Assembly: GCA_007988745.1 (NCBI GenBank)
Contig: BJUT01000038.1
Span: 1-41,247 of the forward strand
Direction of reading: 5' to 3'
DNA length: 41,247 bases
DNA from: Pseudoalteromonas atlantica
GTDB lineage: Bacteria; Pseudomonadota; Gammaproteobacteria; Enterobacterales; Alteromonadaceae
The stretch's first letter is position 1. Every line of letters starts with the position of its first letter. Shown here piece by piece: positions 16,974 to 25,241 of this stretch. The position numbers were made by a program, and so were the translations under genes. The notes beneath the pieces are model-generated. The model searched no databases. It was not told where the DNA came from and saw nothing but the letters and a program-made list of their open reading frames with translations.

Positions 16974-17735
16974 TTATTCTGCTGCGTGTACTGGCAGAGT
17001 TAACATATCTGGGGCAAGTTGCTTACGTGCGATACGTAAACCTTTATTGATTTGGCTAATTGTTGAGTCTGGTAAAGTAACAAACGATTTTGTTTCTTCA
17101 TCCCAGCTACCAGCTTGCTTACCATCACGTGTTAAATAAATAAGCTCTAAGCGGCCAATGCGTAAAAAGTCTACTTCACGCTCTTTACCGTCTACCGTTA
17201 GCAGTGAGGTGTAGGCTTCAATAGTGCGTCCGTAATCAACTTCTACTTGGTATGCTTCTAATACGCGGCGGAATTTTTCGCTTGAGTTAATATCTGCACG
17301 GTCCATCATGGCATTTAAAGAGCTAATACGCTTAGTGCGCTCTTCTTGCAAAAATGGCACATCAAGTGCTACAAATTGCTCAAGCCCTTCAATCATGCGC
17401 AACATTAGTGGTGTGATCTGACGCTCAATAATAGAGACCTGATCCATTGAAAGGTTAAGTGACTCCATTTCTTCAATTTGGTTATTTAACTGTTTAGTTA
17501 ATTGCGCGTTATAAACAGTTAAACCATCAATTTCTTTATTAAGGGTTTTAAACTGTTGAAGACGTCCTTGCATTGAATCAGCAATCTTGTCTATTTTTGT
17601 TTGTGATTGCGCAGCTGATTTATTTATTTCACTGCTTTTATCGATAACCTTTTCTAAATCATTGGCATGTACTGCAGCACTTGCTGCTACAATACCAGCT
17701 AAGATCAATGGTTTAACGCCTTTCATCGCATACAC
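16974..17735 (-). CDS. DUF3450 periplasmic protein, first gene of TonB2 operon
   Basis: This 253-residue exported protein has a signal peptide (about 1-24, ending AAVHA). A long helical coiled-coil region (about 30-100) precedes a globular part with motifs QITPLMLRMIEGLEQFV and RFRRVL-like 'EKFRRVLEAYQVEVDYGRTIEAY'. This is the DUF3450 pattern. DUF3450 proteins are nearly always encoded ahead of TtpC-type ExbB proteins and are assumed to act in the periplasm on the TonB2 complex. Their mechanism is unknown to me. The promoter should lie in the 220-bp gap upstream, which contains a 16-bp perfect palindrome. Confidence 0.87.
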   Translation of the reverse strand: MYAMKGVKPLILAGIVAASAAVHANDLEKVIDKSSEINKSAAQSQTKIDKIADSMQGRLQQFKTLNKEIDGLTVYNAQLTKQLNNQIEEMESLNLSMDQVSIIERQITPLMLRMIEGLEQFVALDVPFLQEERTKRISSLNAMMDRADINSSEKFRRVLEAYQVEVDYGRTIEAYTSLLTVDGKEREVDFLRIGRLELIYLTRDGKQAGSWDEETKSFVTLPDSTISQINKGLRIARKQLAPDMLTLPVHAAE

Positions 17736-17868
17736 CTTTACTCGTTAATTAGCGGATTTGCTAGTTTGTTGTTTTAGCCTAAACTGACTTGTTTTAGGCT
17801 AAAGATTTTCAATGAGTGAAATTGTATAGATGAATAATGACAGGCATGTTGCGCAAAAAAGTCTATTT

Positions 17869-17884
17869 TGTTACAGCTGTAACA
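17869..17884. promoter_or_regulatory. Perfect 16-bp palindrome upstream of the TonB2 operon
   Basis: TGTTACAGCTGTAACA is exactly self-complementary. It is centred about 140 bp upstream of the DUF3450 start and 83 bp past the stop codon of the DsbA-like gene. It resembles a dimeric-regulator operator. I cannot name the regulator. Confidence 0.5.
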
Positions 17885-17917
17885 TTTGCGTCTTATATCG
17901 GAGTGTTTACATGCAAA

Positions 17918-17944
17918 GCGTGTATTAAAGCAGCAAATACACGC
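17918..17944 (-). terminator. Possible terminator of the chemoreceptor operon
   Basis: GCGTGTATT (17918-17926) pairs with AATACACGC (17936-17944) just past the DsbA-like stop codon on the minus strand. The T tract is poor, so it may be a processing or stability hairpin. Confidence 0.4.
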
Positions 17945-17958
17945 ATTTTGGCTAGTTG

Positions 17959-18573
17959 TTAAGCTAATAAAGCGTTAATTGTGTTTAGTGTTTGCTGGTG
18001 ATCGGTGTAATTTATTTTAATTGCAATGGCTTTATTATCAGTTATTAATACTAACGAAGGAAAGCCTTGTATTGGCAAGCTTGCACTAAATGCTAACTCC
18101 TCATGTAATTTTTGATTCAAAGCCTCAGAGCAAAGTTCCTCGGTAAACTGTTGTTTATCTATGCCTATTTTTTCAGCTAAGGTAATTAGAGTACTTTCAT
18201 CAGATGGGTTTTGAGCATGTAGATAATAAGCATGTTGAATTGCCTCTATCATTTGTGGCTCTTTATTATGCGCTCTGGCAATAATCGCCGCTCTGCAGGC
18301 TGGGTAAGTAGAGCGCCTTGGCTGACAAACCTGCCAAAAATCAAAATTAAACTGTGTGCCCAACATCGCACTAATTTTATGCCACGTGCTTTGGAGCATG
18401 GCGCGCATATTTTCTGGCATGGGCTCTTGGCTATCTGGAGCAAGCCCCCCTACTTTGTATTCTATAGTCAGCTGCGAAGCTAATGCGGCTTTTAGTTTTA
18501 ACCACGTCGGTTTATATCCCCAGCACCAACTGCACATAGGGTCGTGTACATATATAAGTTTAGTTTGAGTCAT
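17959..18573 (-). CDS. DsbA/FrnE-family thioredoxin-fold protein
   Basis: This 204-residue protein has the active site CSWC at residues 14-17 in DPMCSWCWGY, close to the N terminus. There is no signal peptide, so it is cytoplasmic. That is the pattern of the FrnE/DsbA-like oxidoreductases related to 2-hydroxychromene-2-carboxylate isomerase, with the inserted helical domain between the thioredoxin halves and the cis-proline motif (LPIQGFPSLV) near residue 170. Its start codon overlaps the stop of the upstream cyclase gene (ATGA), so it is translationally coupled to a signalling operon. A redox link to c-di-GMP or chemotaxis is unproven. Confidence 0.87.
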   Translation of the reverse strand: MTQTKLIYVHDPMCSWCWGYKPTWLKLKAALASQLTIEYKVGGLAPDSQEPMPENMRAMLQSTWHKISAMLGTQFNFDFWQVCQPRRSTYPACRAAIIARAHNKEPQMIEAIQHAYYLHAQNPSDESTLITLAEKIGIDKQQFTEELCSEALNQKLHEELAFSASLPIQGFPSLVLITDNKAIAIKINYTDHQQTLNTINALLA

Positions 18574-19667
18574 AGTGTTCCTGTGTGATTTGATACAACT
18601 TTGTTACGCCCTTGCTCTTTAGCTAGGTACAGGTATTCGTCTGCTTGTTTAAGTGCACGGCTGTAATGATCCACATTATCAACCTGTGCCACACCAATAC
18701 TACAGGTAATAAATACCCGTTTATTATCGCTGGTTAAAATAGCTTGTTTTGCGACACATTGTCTAAAATCATCGGCTAATTTTGTAGCCACTGGGGCTGT
18801 TTCTTTAGGTAAAATCACCACAAACTCTTCGCCTCCATAACGGGCTTTAACTGCGGAATTTGGAAATTGTGAATCTAGTAATTTGGTAAATTCTATCAAC
18901 ACTGTATCGCCAAAATCATGACCATAGGTGTCGTTTAGTCGTTTAAAATAATCTAAATCAAGTAATAAAATAGAAAACGGCAAGTAGTTTTCGGGCGTTT
19001 TAGCAGCTAATTTTAAAAAGTGAGCGGTGATGAAACGCCTGTTCGCGCCACCCGTTAACTGATCTGTATAGGCATCTTGCGTTTGCGCAAGGGTTATATC
19101 AGCAATTGCCAGGTGACTTTTATGCCTGAAATATTCACCTATAAACGAAAAAATAAACACCAGTGTAAAAGAGGCTAAAAACCGAGACTTTTCAATACCG
19201 CCATAGTTAACTTGCCCAAAATCAGGCCCGTATAAAATAACACTGCAGCACAGTAATAAGCCTAAGCCAAGCCTGCAGCCATGCTTTACACCTAAAGAGG
19301 CAAAACACACTACAGGGTAAAACATTAGCCAATAAAGCGCGGTATTTTCTTTTCCGCCGGTATACGTAAGGGCCACACACATAATAAACACTATACACAT
19401 ACTTATAAGTGCAACCATTTCCAGCTTGGCTGTTTTTATAAAATAAAAAGTGCCGCTAATAAGGGTAATATCAACCGCGATTAACGAAGCGGTAAGAATA
19501 GGCGAATACACCTTGTAGTTAAACACCACCAACATAGAGATAACAATAATAGCAATGGCTATCATGGTGAATAGTGAAAATGCTTGGCGCTGTTTATCCG
19601 AGCTATACACCTTATCTATGTTAATAAGGCTTAACCAACTTTGTCCTGTAATCGATTTTTTTGGCAT
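18570..19667 (-). CDS. Membrane diguanylate cyclase (GGDEF)
   Basis: The 365-residue protein has six hydrophobic helices in residues 30-180 forming a MASE-like sensor. A GGDEF domain from about 195 to 360 follows. The signature is GGEEF at 278-282, preceded by LLDLDYFKRLND (Mg-binding Asp) near 236-246, so it should be an active enzyme making cyclic di-GMP from two GTP. The product-inhibition I-site (RxxD a few residues before the signature) is absent, because the sequence there is NSAVKARY. The gene begins 3 bp after the chemoreceptor gene and overlaps the DsbA-like gene by 4 bp, so all three should be made together. The signal it senses is unknown. Confidence 0.92.
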   Translation of the reverse strand: MPKKSITGQSWLSLINIDKVYSSDKQRQAFSLFTMIAIAIIVISMLVVFNYKVYSPILTASLIAVDITLISGTFYFIKTAKLEMVALISMCIVFIMCVALTYTGGKENTALYWLMFYPVVCFASLGVKHGCRLGLGLLLCCSVILYGPDFGQVNYGGIEKSRFLASFTLVFIFSFIGEYFRHKSHLAIADITLAQTQDAYTDQLTGGANRRFITAHFLKLAAKTPENYLPFSILLLDLDYFKRLNDTYGHDFGDTVLIEFTKLLDSQFPNSAVKARYGGEEFVVILPKETAPVATKLADDFRQCVAKQAILTSDNKRVFITCSIGVAQVDNVDHYSRALKQADEYLYLAKEQGRNKVVSNHTGTL

Positions 19668-19670
19668 ATT

Positions 19671-21560
19671 TTAAACTCTAAACTTTTGAACCATTTGCTC
19701 TAAATCACTAAATTGTTGTTTAAGTTTAGTACATTCATTGAGGGTGTTTTTTAAATTTTCTTGGCTTTGTACCGATAACTCACTCATGCTTGTAATGTCT
19801 GCGTCGAGCACTTTAACAAGGTCGTTTTGCTCAACAGTGGCATTGGCAACACTATGATTAGCATTGCTAATTTGTTTTATTGACTCTATTATTTGACCCA
19901 TTAACACGTTCACACCTTCAGCGTGCTCTACGCTTTTTTCACTGTCTTGAATGCTTGTTTTCATCAGCTCTACCGCTTGGTTTGAGCCTCTTTGTAGTTG
20001 CCCTACGGTATCTTCAATCTCTTGGGTTGATTGCTGAGTACGATGGGCTAATTGGCGTACCTCATCAGCCACAACGGCAAAACCGCGCCCAGCTTCGCCT
20101 GCTCTTGCAGCTTCAATTGCCGCATTTAATGCAAGTAAGTTGGTTTGCTCGCTCACACCTTTAATCACCTCAAGCACTTGCCCAATACTAATAGTATGCG
20201 CGTTAAGGCTATTAATAGTGTGTTGCGCTTGTTCCATATTGGCTGATAACTGATGAATACTATTAACGCTGTGCAATAAGGTTTGCTGGTTTTGTGTTGA
20301 ATGCTCATCTGCATTTTTAGCAATTACAGAAGCGTCACTGGCGTTATTAGCAATAGCCATAGCCGATTGCGAAAAATTATTAACCGCCATGGCAACACTA
20401 TCAGTACGTTTTGTTTGGTCATGGTGCATGGCTAGTGAAGAATGTGTCTGCGACACCACGCTGGCTATTACGCTATCGAGTTGTTCAGTCGTTAATTTAA
20501 CGTGTTCTATAGAGTGCTGAATTTTTTCAATAAAAATGTTAAACGAGTGACTAATTTGGCCAAACTCATCATTGTTTTCAACCTTTAAACGTTTGGTTAA
20601 ATCACCTTCGCCTTTTGCAATATCTTCTAGTGCATCATTCAGGCGCGCCATAGGTTGCATTAAGTAACGCAGTAAAAATTGCATAAACACAATAATGGCC
20701 ACAATTCCCACTAACATGTAAATAAGCGCGTTAACACCAAAGCGAGACACCTCTGCATAGGCTTGGTTTTTATTAATAACGACACCTAAATACCAGTCAA
20801 CATTGTCTATGCCACGTATTTTAGTAAACGATATCAACTGCGGCTCCCCCGCTATATCATATTGTGTAAATTCGCTATTAAGCTCAGTAGATTGGCCAAA
20901 TAATTCGGCGGTGTTTTTTAAATTAAGTTCGCTATTAGGATGGCTTAGCACTTGGCCATTTTTATCTACTAAAAAAGCATACCCTAACCCTAAAAAATCA
21001 ATATCGTTAATTATTTCAGTCACTGCGTGCATGTCTATATCTGCACCCGCTACGCCACTAAAGCGGCCATTGCTTTGAATGGGCACAACGGCAGATATAG
21101 TCAGCTCGTTGGTGGTTACATCAATATACGGGGTGGTAAATGCGGTATAGCTTTTATTTTCAACTAACTTATACCAAGGGCGCGAGGTGGCATCAAAATC
21201 AGAGGGCAATACAATGCTTTGATCGTTAAGTATAAATAAACCACTTGGTTTACCTATATACGTATTTTTAAAGCCACCAGCGTATTTAGCAGTATTAAGC
21301 TGGGCAAGGGTTAACTGTTTTGGATCACTATTTTTGTGAGTTTGCGCAATCGATTTTACTATGGTGAGTTTAGCGTTAAGCCAGCTTGCAATGTTTTGTG
21401 AGGTAGATTCTGAATTTTGCTTAAGGACTAAATCGAGCTGCTGTTGCGTTTGGTTTCGCATGGCGATGTAATTATTTATAGCAAATAAACCCAGAACAAT
21501 AACCAGTACCATAGATGCTGCAATAGTCACTTTTGAGGTGAATTTAAGTGAGTTAAGCAT
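19671..21560 (-). CDS. Methyl-accepting chemotaxis protein with double Cache domain
   Basis: This 629-residue chemoreceptor has membrane helix 1 at about 11-30, a periplasmic dCache_1 domain (about 35-270), helix 2 at about 276-300, HAMP (about 300-355) and the cytoplasmic signalling domain. The hairpin tip [16 protein letters not shown] is intact. In the Cache pocket, R127, W129, Y130 and D174 stand in the spacing of the amino-acid-binding Cache motif. The first tyrosine of that motif is replaced by Phe122, so an amino-acid-type ligand is possible. There is no C-terminal CheR/CheB tether pentapeptide. It is the first gene of the operon with the cyclase and the DsbA-like protein. A palindrome GGAACGTTCC lies 174 bp upstream. 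Confidence 0.94.
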   Translation of the reverse strand: MLNSLKFTSKVTIAASMVLVIVLGLFAINNYIAMRNQTQQQLDLVLKQNSESTSQNIASWLNAKLTIVKSIAQTHKNSDPKQLTLAQLNTAKYAGGFKNTYIGKPSGLFILNDQSIVLPSDFDATSRPWYKLVENKSYTAFTTPYIDVTTNELTISAVVPIQSNGRFSGVAGADIDMHAVTEIINDIDFLGLGYAFLVDKNGQVLSHPNSELNLKNTAELFGQSTELNSEFTQYDIAGEPQLISFTKIRGIDNVDWYLGVVINKNQAYAEVSRFGVNALIYMLVGIVAIIVFMQFLLRYLMQPMARLNDALEDIAKGEGDLTKRLKVENNDEFGQISHSFNIFIEKIQHSIEHVKLTTEQLDSVIASVVSQTHSSLAMHHDQTKRTDSVAMAVNNFSQSAMAIANNASDASVIAKNADEHSTQNQQTLLHSVNSIHQLSANMEQAQHTINSLNAHTISIGQVLEVIKGVSEQTNLLALNAAIEAARAGEAGRGFAVVADEVRQLAHRTQQSTQEIEDTVGQLQRGSNQAVELMKTSIQDSEKSVEHAEGVNVLMGQIIESIKQISNANHSVANATVEQNDLVKVLDADITSMSELSVQSQENLKNTLNECTKLKQQFSDLEQMVQKFRV

Positions 21561-21731
21561 GACTGCCCTTTTTTATTTTTTGTTATTAATTATATTTTTA
21601 GCAAAAATTTAAAGGTATGTCGTCGTTAATGAGGTAGATAAGCAGGTTATGTACTTAAAATAAGAATAAAGAACCACCTCTATTCACTATACAGTTGTAA
21701 CACCACTGCTTTTTAAAAAACAAACCCGCAT

Positions 21732-21743
21732 TTGGAACGTTCC
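21732..21743. promoter_or_regulatory. LacI-type operator-like palindrome (chemoreceptor side)
   Basis: TTGGAACGTTCC contains the perfect 10-bp palindrome GGAACGTTCC (21734-21743) with a central CG. The same core TTGGAACGTT occurs at 23130-23139 over the sugar-transporter promoter. The site lies between the transporter terminator and the chemoreceptor start. Confidence 0.45.
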
Positions 21744-21762
21744 TATAAAATAATGATAAAAA

Positions 21763-21788
21763 AGCGACTGAATACGTATTCAGTCGCT
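21763..21788 (-). terminator. Intrinsic terminator of the sugar-transporter gene
   Basis: A perfect 26-base palindrome with 13-base arms, AGCGACTGAATAC and its complement, is followed by a T run on the minus strand. Confidence 0.82.
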
Positions 21789-21805
21789 CTTTCATCGGGG
21801 AGTAT

Positions 21806-23059
21806 TTACCACTTTTTAGCTAAACGAACCACGTTTAAGCCATACCAAGCAATAAATACATAACACACTAGCGGAACAAAAAAGCTTTGCTGAATATTAA
21901 CAACATCAGCAATGTAACCTTGTAATAACGGCACCAAGGCACCCCCTACTATTGCCAAACACAACCAGCCAGAGCCTTTACTGGTTAATGAGCCTAAGCG
22001 CTCTATCGCTACAGAAAATATAGTCGGGAACATAATTGAGTTAAATAAACCAATGGCCAGTACCGCGTACAGGGCTACATTGCCCTGCGTAAATATAGTC
22101 ACAAGTAACAAGGCAATTACCATGCAGGCATTAAATGCCAATGCTTTAGATGGCGCTATTTTTTGTAGTGCAGCAGAGCCAATAAAGCGGCCAATCATTG
22201 CTCCGCCCCAATAGTAACTGATCAGTGCAGCAGCAGCGTGCTCTTCAAGCCCAGCTATATGTGCTTCACCAAAAAAGTTAACTAAAAAACTACCTATAGC
22301 TACTTCACCACCGACATAACAAAATATAGCAAATACGCCCATTGTTAAATGAGGTGCCTGTGTTAATGAGCGAGTTTCATTAACCGGGTTATTTTCTTCT
22401 TTATGGCCCTCTATTTCAGGAAGCTTAATAAAGGCAAATACGATAGCAATAATAAGTAAGGCCGCTGCTAACATTAAATAAGGTACTTTTACAGATTCAG
22501 CAGTAGCAGCACTTGCTGCTAATGTACCTGCGGTACCAAAAAACAGGATACCTCCAACATACGGGCCTACGGTTGTCCCTAAGGCATTAAGTGCTTGCGC
22601 TAAATTTAGCCTAGATGAGGCAGTTTTTTCCGGCCCTAAAGCAGCTACATACGGGTTCGCAGAAACCTGCAAAACAGTTACACCAGCAGCCAGTACAAAT
22701 AAAGCACCTAAAAACAACCAGTATTCATGCACCACTACCGCAGGGTAGAACAACATACAGCCAATTGAGGCAACTACTAGGCCGGTTAGTATGCCTTTTT
22801 TATAACCTAATTGTTTAACCAAAATTCCAGCGGGAATAGAGACAATAAAATAGGCGCCAAAAAAGCAAAACTGTACGAGCATTGCTTCAAAGTAAGTTAG
22901 GTCAAAAACGCCTTTCAGACGAGGGATTAGTACGTCGTTTAAAACGGTAATAAAACCCCATAAAAAAAACAGTGTGGTCATTGCAGTCAGCGGTAACAGG
23001 TAATTTTTATTTTGTTGCTCTTTGACCGCAAATGATTGATTGGTATTTATTTCACTCAC
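21806..23059 (-). CDS. Sugar:proton symporter, FucP/GluP family MFS
   Basis: The 417-residue protein has 12 hydrophobic helices in the major-facilitator layout. It carries the FucP/GluP family marks FFLWGFITVLNDVLIPRLK in helix 1 (about residues 32-50), PAGILVKQLGYKKG near 78-91, and FNSIMFPTIFSVAIE in helix 10. Relatives transport fucose, glucose/galactose or, as NagP in Shewanella, N-acetylglucosamine. The substrate here cannot be decided. It is a single gene with its own terminator. An 18-bp operator-like near-palindrome covers the -35 region of its putative promoter, which suggests control by a LacI-type regulator encoded elsewhere. Confidence 0.93.
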   Translation of the reverse strand: MSEINTNQSFAVKEQQNKNYLLPLTAMTTLFFLWGFITVLNDVLIPRLKGVFDLTYFEAMLVQFCFFGAYFIVSIPAGILVKQLGYKKGILTGLVVASIGCMLFYPAVVVHEYWLFLGALFVLAAGVTVLQVSANPYVAALGPEKTASSRLNLAQALNALGTTVGPYVGGILFFGTAGTLAASAATAESVKVPYLMLAAALLIIAIVFAFIKLPEIEGHKEENNPVNETRSLTQAPHLTMGVFAIFCYVGGEVAIGSFLVNFFGEAHIAGLEEHAAAALISYYWGGAMIGRFIGSAALQKIAPSKALAFNACMVIALLLVTIFTQGNVALYAVLAIGLFNSIMFPTIFSVAIERLGSLTSKGSGWLCLAIVGGALVPLLQGYIADVVNIQQSFFVPLVCYVFIAWYGLNVVRLAKKW

Positions 23060-23111
23060 GTCATTTTCACTCCATTAACAAGTTGAAAATGATTTTACAC
23101 GTTTGCGACAC

Positions 23112-23145
23112 ATTATAAGTACAAAATAATTGGAACGTTACAATT
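23112..23145 (-). promoter_or_regulatory. Sugar-transporter promoter with LacI-type operator
   Basis: On the minus strand a TATAAT (plus-strand 23112-23117) lies 53 bp upstream of the transporter start. The 18-bp near-palindrome AATTGGAACGTTACAATT (23128-23145; 16 of 18 positions symmetric, central CG) covers the -35 position. The operator also overlaps the stop codon of the upstream solute-binding gene. Confidence 0.55.
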
Positions 23146-24031
23146 AATCACATTCATTTAATAAGGACTGTTTCATCCTTTGGGTTTCGCCGCTATTTTT
23201 AAATTTGTATAAAGCAGTATTAATATCTTCTAATACAGTGAGCCAGTGTGGTGTTTTTTTACTTATCGCAAAATATAAAGGGTTATATTGAATTGCCTTG
23301 CTTTCTGGTTCAATAGCACTAAGTAGGGTCTGTTTTTCGCTATCGGGTAAAGCGGCATATTTTACCGAGTAAAGTAACACAGCGGGGTCGCCTATAATTA
23401 AATCTACACGCTTTGCCGCAAGTAACTTTACCAGCTGTAAATCATCAACGGCATTAATGATGATAAATTCGTTGTTATCCATCATGGCATCAAACTCAGG
23501 GGTATTTTGATACCCTCTTACAACACCAATACGCGAGCCTTTAAGCGACTTTAAATTGCCATTAAACCTGTCGGGCTCGCCTTTGCGTTTTAAAAAACCT
23601 ATGTTACCGCCTTCAAACGAATTAGAAAGCCCTAAAAGCTTACGGCGTGTTTTACCTTCTATGTAATCAGATGGCGCGGTGTCTTCAATATAATACTCTG
23701 GCATTAACACATCGGCTTTACCTAGCTCTACAGAACGAACAGCTCTCGCCCAAGGAACAAACTCTATATAAGCACTATAACCAGCGCTATGTAGAATCGC
23801 CGTACTAAATTGATATACCCAGCCTTTGTTACACAGCTTATTACCTATGTAAGGCGGCCAGTCTAATGTAACCACATGAATTGTTTGATTGCTGTTTGGC
23901 GTGCTAAATAGGTAACCCGATTTATAGCGCTCACCTATTACAGTGTGACGAGTATCATCTTGCATGTAGGTCACAGGAACCTCAGCAAAACAATAAGATG
24001 AAAAGAGTATGAGGATTAAAAATAAACGCAT
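23144..24031 (-). CDS. Periplasmic solute-binding protein (SBP family 3-like)
   Basis: The 295-residue exported protein has a signal peptide (1-16, FSSYCFA) and a bilobed SBP_bac_3-type fold. Motifs are LDWPPYIGNKLCNKGWVYQF near residue 55, FVPWARAVRSVELGKADV near 92, and GVVRGYQNTPEFD near 172. There are no ABC transporter genes beside it. Such orphan members in Pseudoalteromonas and Vibrio are often free periplasmic binding proteins of unknown ligand and may serve sensing. The cysteine before the cleavage site (SYCFA) is not a lipobox. It ends 84 bp before the sugar-transporter start, but a separate promoter lies in the gap. Confidence 0.82.
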   Translation of the reverse strand: MRLFLILILFSSYCFAEVPVTYMQDDTRHTVIGERYKSGYLFSTPNSNQTIHVVTLDWPPYIGNKLCNKGWVYQFSTAILHSAGYSAYIEFVPWARAVRSVELGKADVLMPEYYIEDTAPSDYIEGKTRRKLLGLSNSFEGGNIGFLKRKGEPDRFNGNLKSLKGSRIGVVRGYQNTPEFDAMMDNNEFIIINAVDDLQLVKLLAAKRVDLIIGDPAVLLYSVKYAALPDSEKQTLLSAIEPESKAIQYNPLYFAISKKTPHWLTVLEDINTALYKFKNSGETQRMKQSLLNECD

Positions 24032-24121
24032 AATTAAATTTCATTTACAATATGTTCCTAAAGTGTAGAACTTAGTACATAAAGTAAAAGAAATTTTAAT
24101 TAAAATTACAGCAGTGGGGGC

Positions 24122-24634
24122 TTAAGCTTTTACCCACTTCATTTTATTATTGGTATCGCGAGAATTAATAATAGTTGAGTCGCTGCTCTCTACCCCACCA
24201 AGTTTGGCTAAACGGTCGTAAAGTACCACATTGCAGGTGGCCGCAAGGTTCATACAACCAATTGTAGGCACGTAAACCACTTCATCGCACCATTTTAAAA
24301 TCTCTTTTGGTACTGAGCCGTCTTCTGGCCCAAATACATAAAATGCGTTTTCAGGGTGTTTAAAATCAGGTAACGCCGTGGCGCCTTCAATCAGCTCAAT
24401 AACCACAACCTTTGCGCCTTCAGGTTTTACACTGAGTAAGTTATCAGTGCCGGTAAGTGCAATACGCTCAACAACATTTTTAGTATCGGTATGAAACTTT
24501 TTAGCATTTAAGTAGCGACTACCGGTAAAGAATACTTGTTTAGCGTCATAGCAACCCGCGGCACGTAAAACGCCGCCAACATTTGTAGGGCTTTTAGGAT
24601 TAATTAAACCTATTACAGCCTTAAACTCGCTCAT
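24122..24634 (-). CDS. SpoU/TrmH-family RNA methyltransferase
   Basis: The 170-residue SPOUT-fold enzyme transfers a methyl group from S-adenosylmethionine to RNA. The family motifs are visible: NPKSPTNVGGVLRAAGC (motif 1, near the N terminus), FGPEDGSVP (motif 2) and CMNLAATCNVVLYDRL (motif 3, cofactor knot). The target nucleotide is not known. I place the start at 24634 (MSEFKAV), where ATG overlaps the stop of the ycgN-like gene as TAATG. The frame continues upstream to 24658, but those residues would lie inside ycgN and are not conserved-looking. The coupling suggests one operon with the YcgN protein. Confidence 0.9.
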   Translation of the reverse strand: MSEFKAVIGLINPKSPTNVGGVLRAAGCYDAKQVFFTGSRYLNAKKFHTDTKNVVERIALTGTDNLLSVKPEGAKVVVIELIEGATALPDFKHPENAFYVFGPEDGSVPKEILKWCDEVVYVPTIGCMNLAATCNVVLYDRLAKLGGVESSDSTIINSRDTNNKMKWVKA

Positions 24635-25146
24635 TAGTCGCAATCCTTTGTTGGCCACTCAGCAATGTATAAATCAAAGTCATCGAGCTTTACGTCACAG
24701 TCTTTTACGGTTTTATCTTTAACAGAAATACCAAGCGTATGCATTTGGGTTTTGTCACCCTGATTTAATAGCGGATGCCAAGAGGCTAAACCTCGGCCCT
24801 CGTGAAGGCGGCGATAACTACAGCTTTGCGGCATAAAAAAGATATCTTTAAGGTTGGCTTTGGTCAGTTTAACGCAAGAAGGGACAAGCGTTTGGCGGTT
24901 TTCGTATTCGCTACAACCACAGGTATTGTTATCAAGGTATTGACAAACAATGTTGGTGAAAATAAGCTCTTCACCTTCACGTAGTTGGTCGGTGGCGGTA
25001 AATTCGTCTTCATCTTCACTGTCAATAAAGGTATTTAAACAGCATTTTCCGCAACCATCACAAATCGCTTCCCATTCGTTTTGGCTCATATCGGCTAAGC
25101 TTTTTTTAAGCCAAAACTGTGTATTTGCTAACTCTTGATCAAACAT
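24634..25146 (-). CDS. ycgN: YcgN-family cysteine-cluster protein (UPF0260)
   Basis: The 170-residue cytoplasmic protein has the CxxCxxCC-like cluster CDGCGKCCLN near residues 29-38, further cysteines (CQYLDNNTCGCSEYENR near 67-83, and CVKL), and the closing SCSYRRLHEGRGLASWHPL motif. These are the marks of the YcgN/UPF0260 zinc- or iron-cluster family (CxxCxxCC domain). The molecular function is unknown. It is translated just ahead of the RNA methyltransferase gene, with a 1-bp overlap of stop and start. Confidence 0.9.
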   Translation of the reverse strand: MFDQELANTQFWLKKSLADMSQNEWEAICDGCGKCCLNTFIDSEDEDEFTATDQLREGEELIFTNIVCQYLDNNTCGCSEYENRQTLVPSCVKLTKANLKDIFFMPQSCSYRRLHEGRGLASWHPLLNQGDKTQMHTLGISVKDKTVKDCDVKLDDFDLYIAEWPTKDCD

Positions 25147-25197
25147 AATTTACTCGCGCCCCTAAAGAGCGCGCATTCTAACGTATTGCTACAGCGT

Positions 25198-25235
25198 GCG
25201 CAAAGCCCGTGCCTTTATTTGTACGGGCTTTGCGC
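25198..25235 (-). terminator. Intergenic hairpin after the DUF885 gene
   Basis: The stem GCGCAAAGCCCGT (25198-25210) pairs exactly with 25223-25235. It is strong but lacks a clean T tract on the minus strand, so it is either a terminator of lower quality or an RNA-end stabiliser. Confidence 0.55.
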
Positions 25236-25241
25236 ATTTTG

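Noticed and set aside
17830..17890. PHO box in front of the TonB2 operon
   Set aside because: One CTGTCAT-like half-site is present on the minus strand, but the neighbouring units at 11-bp spacing do not match.
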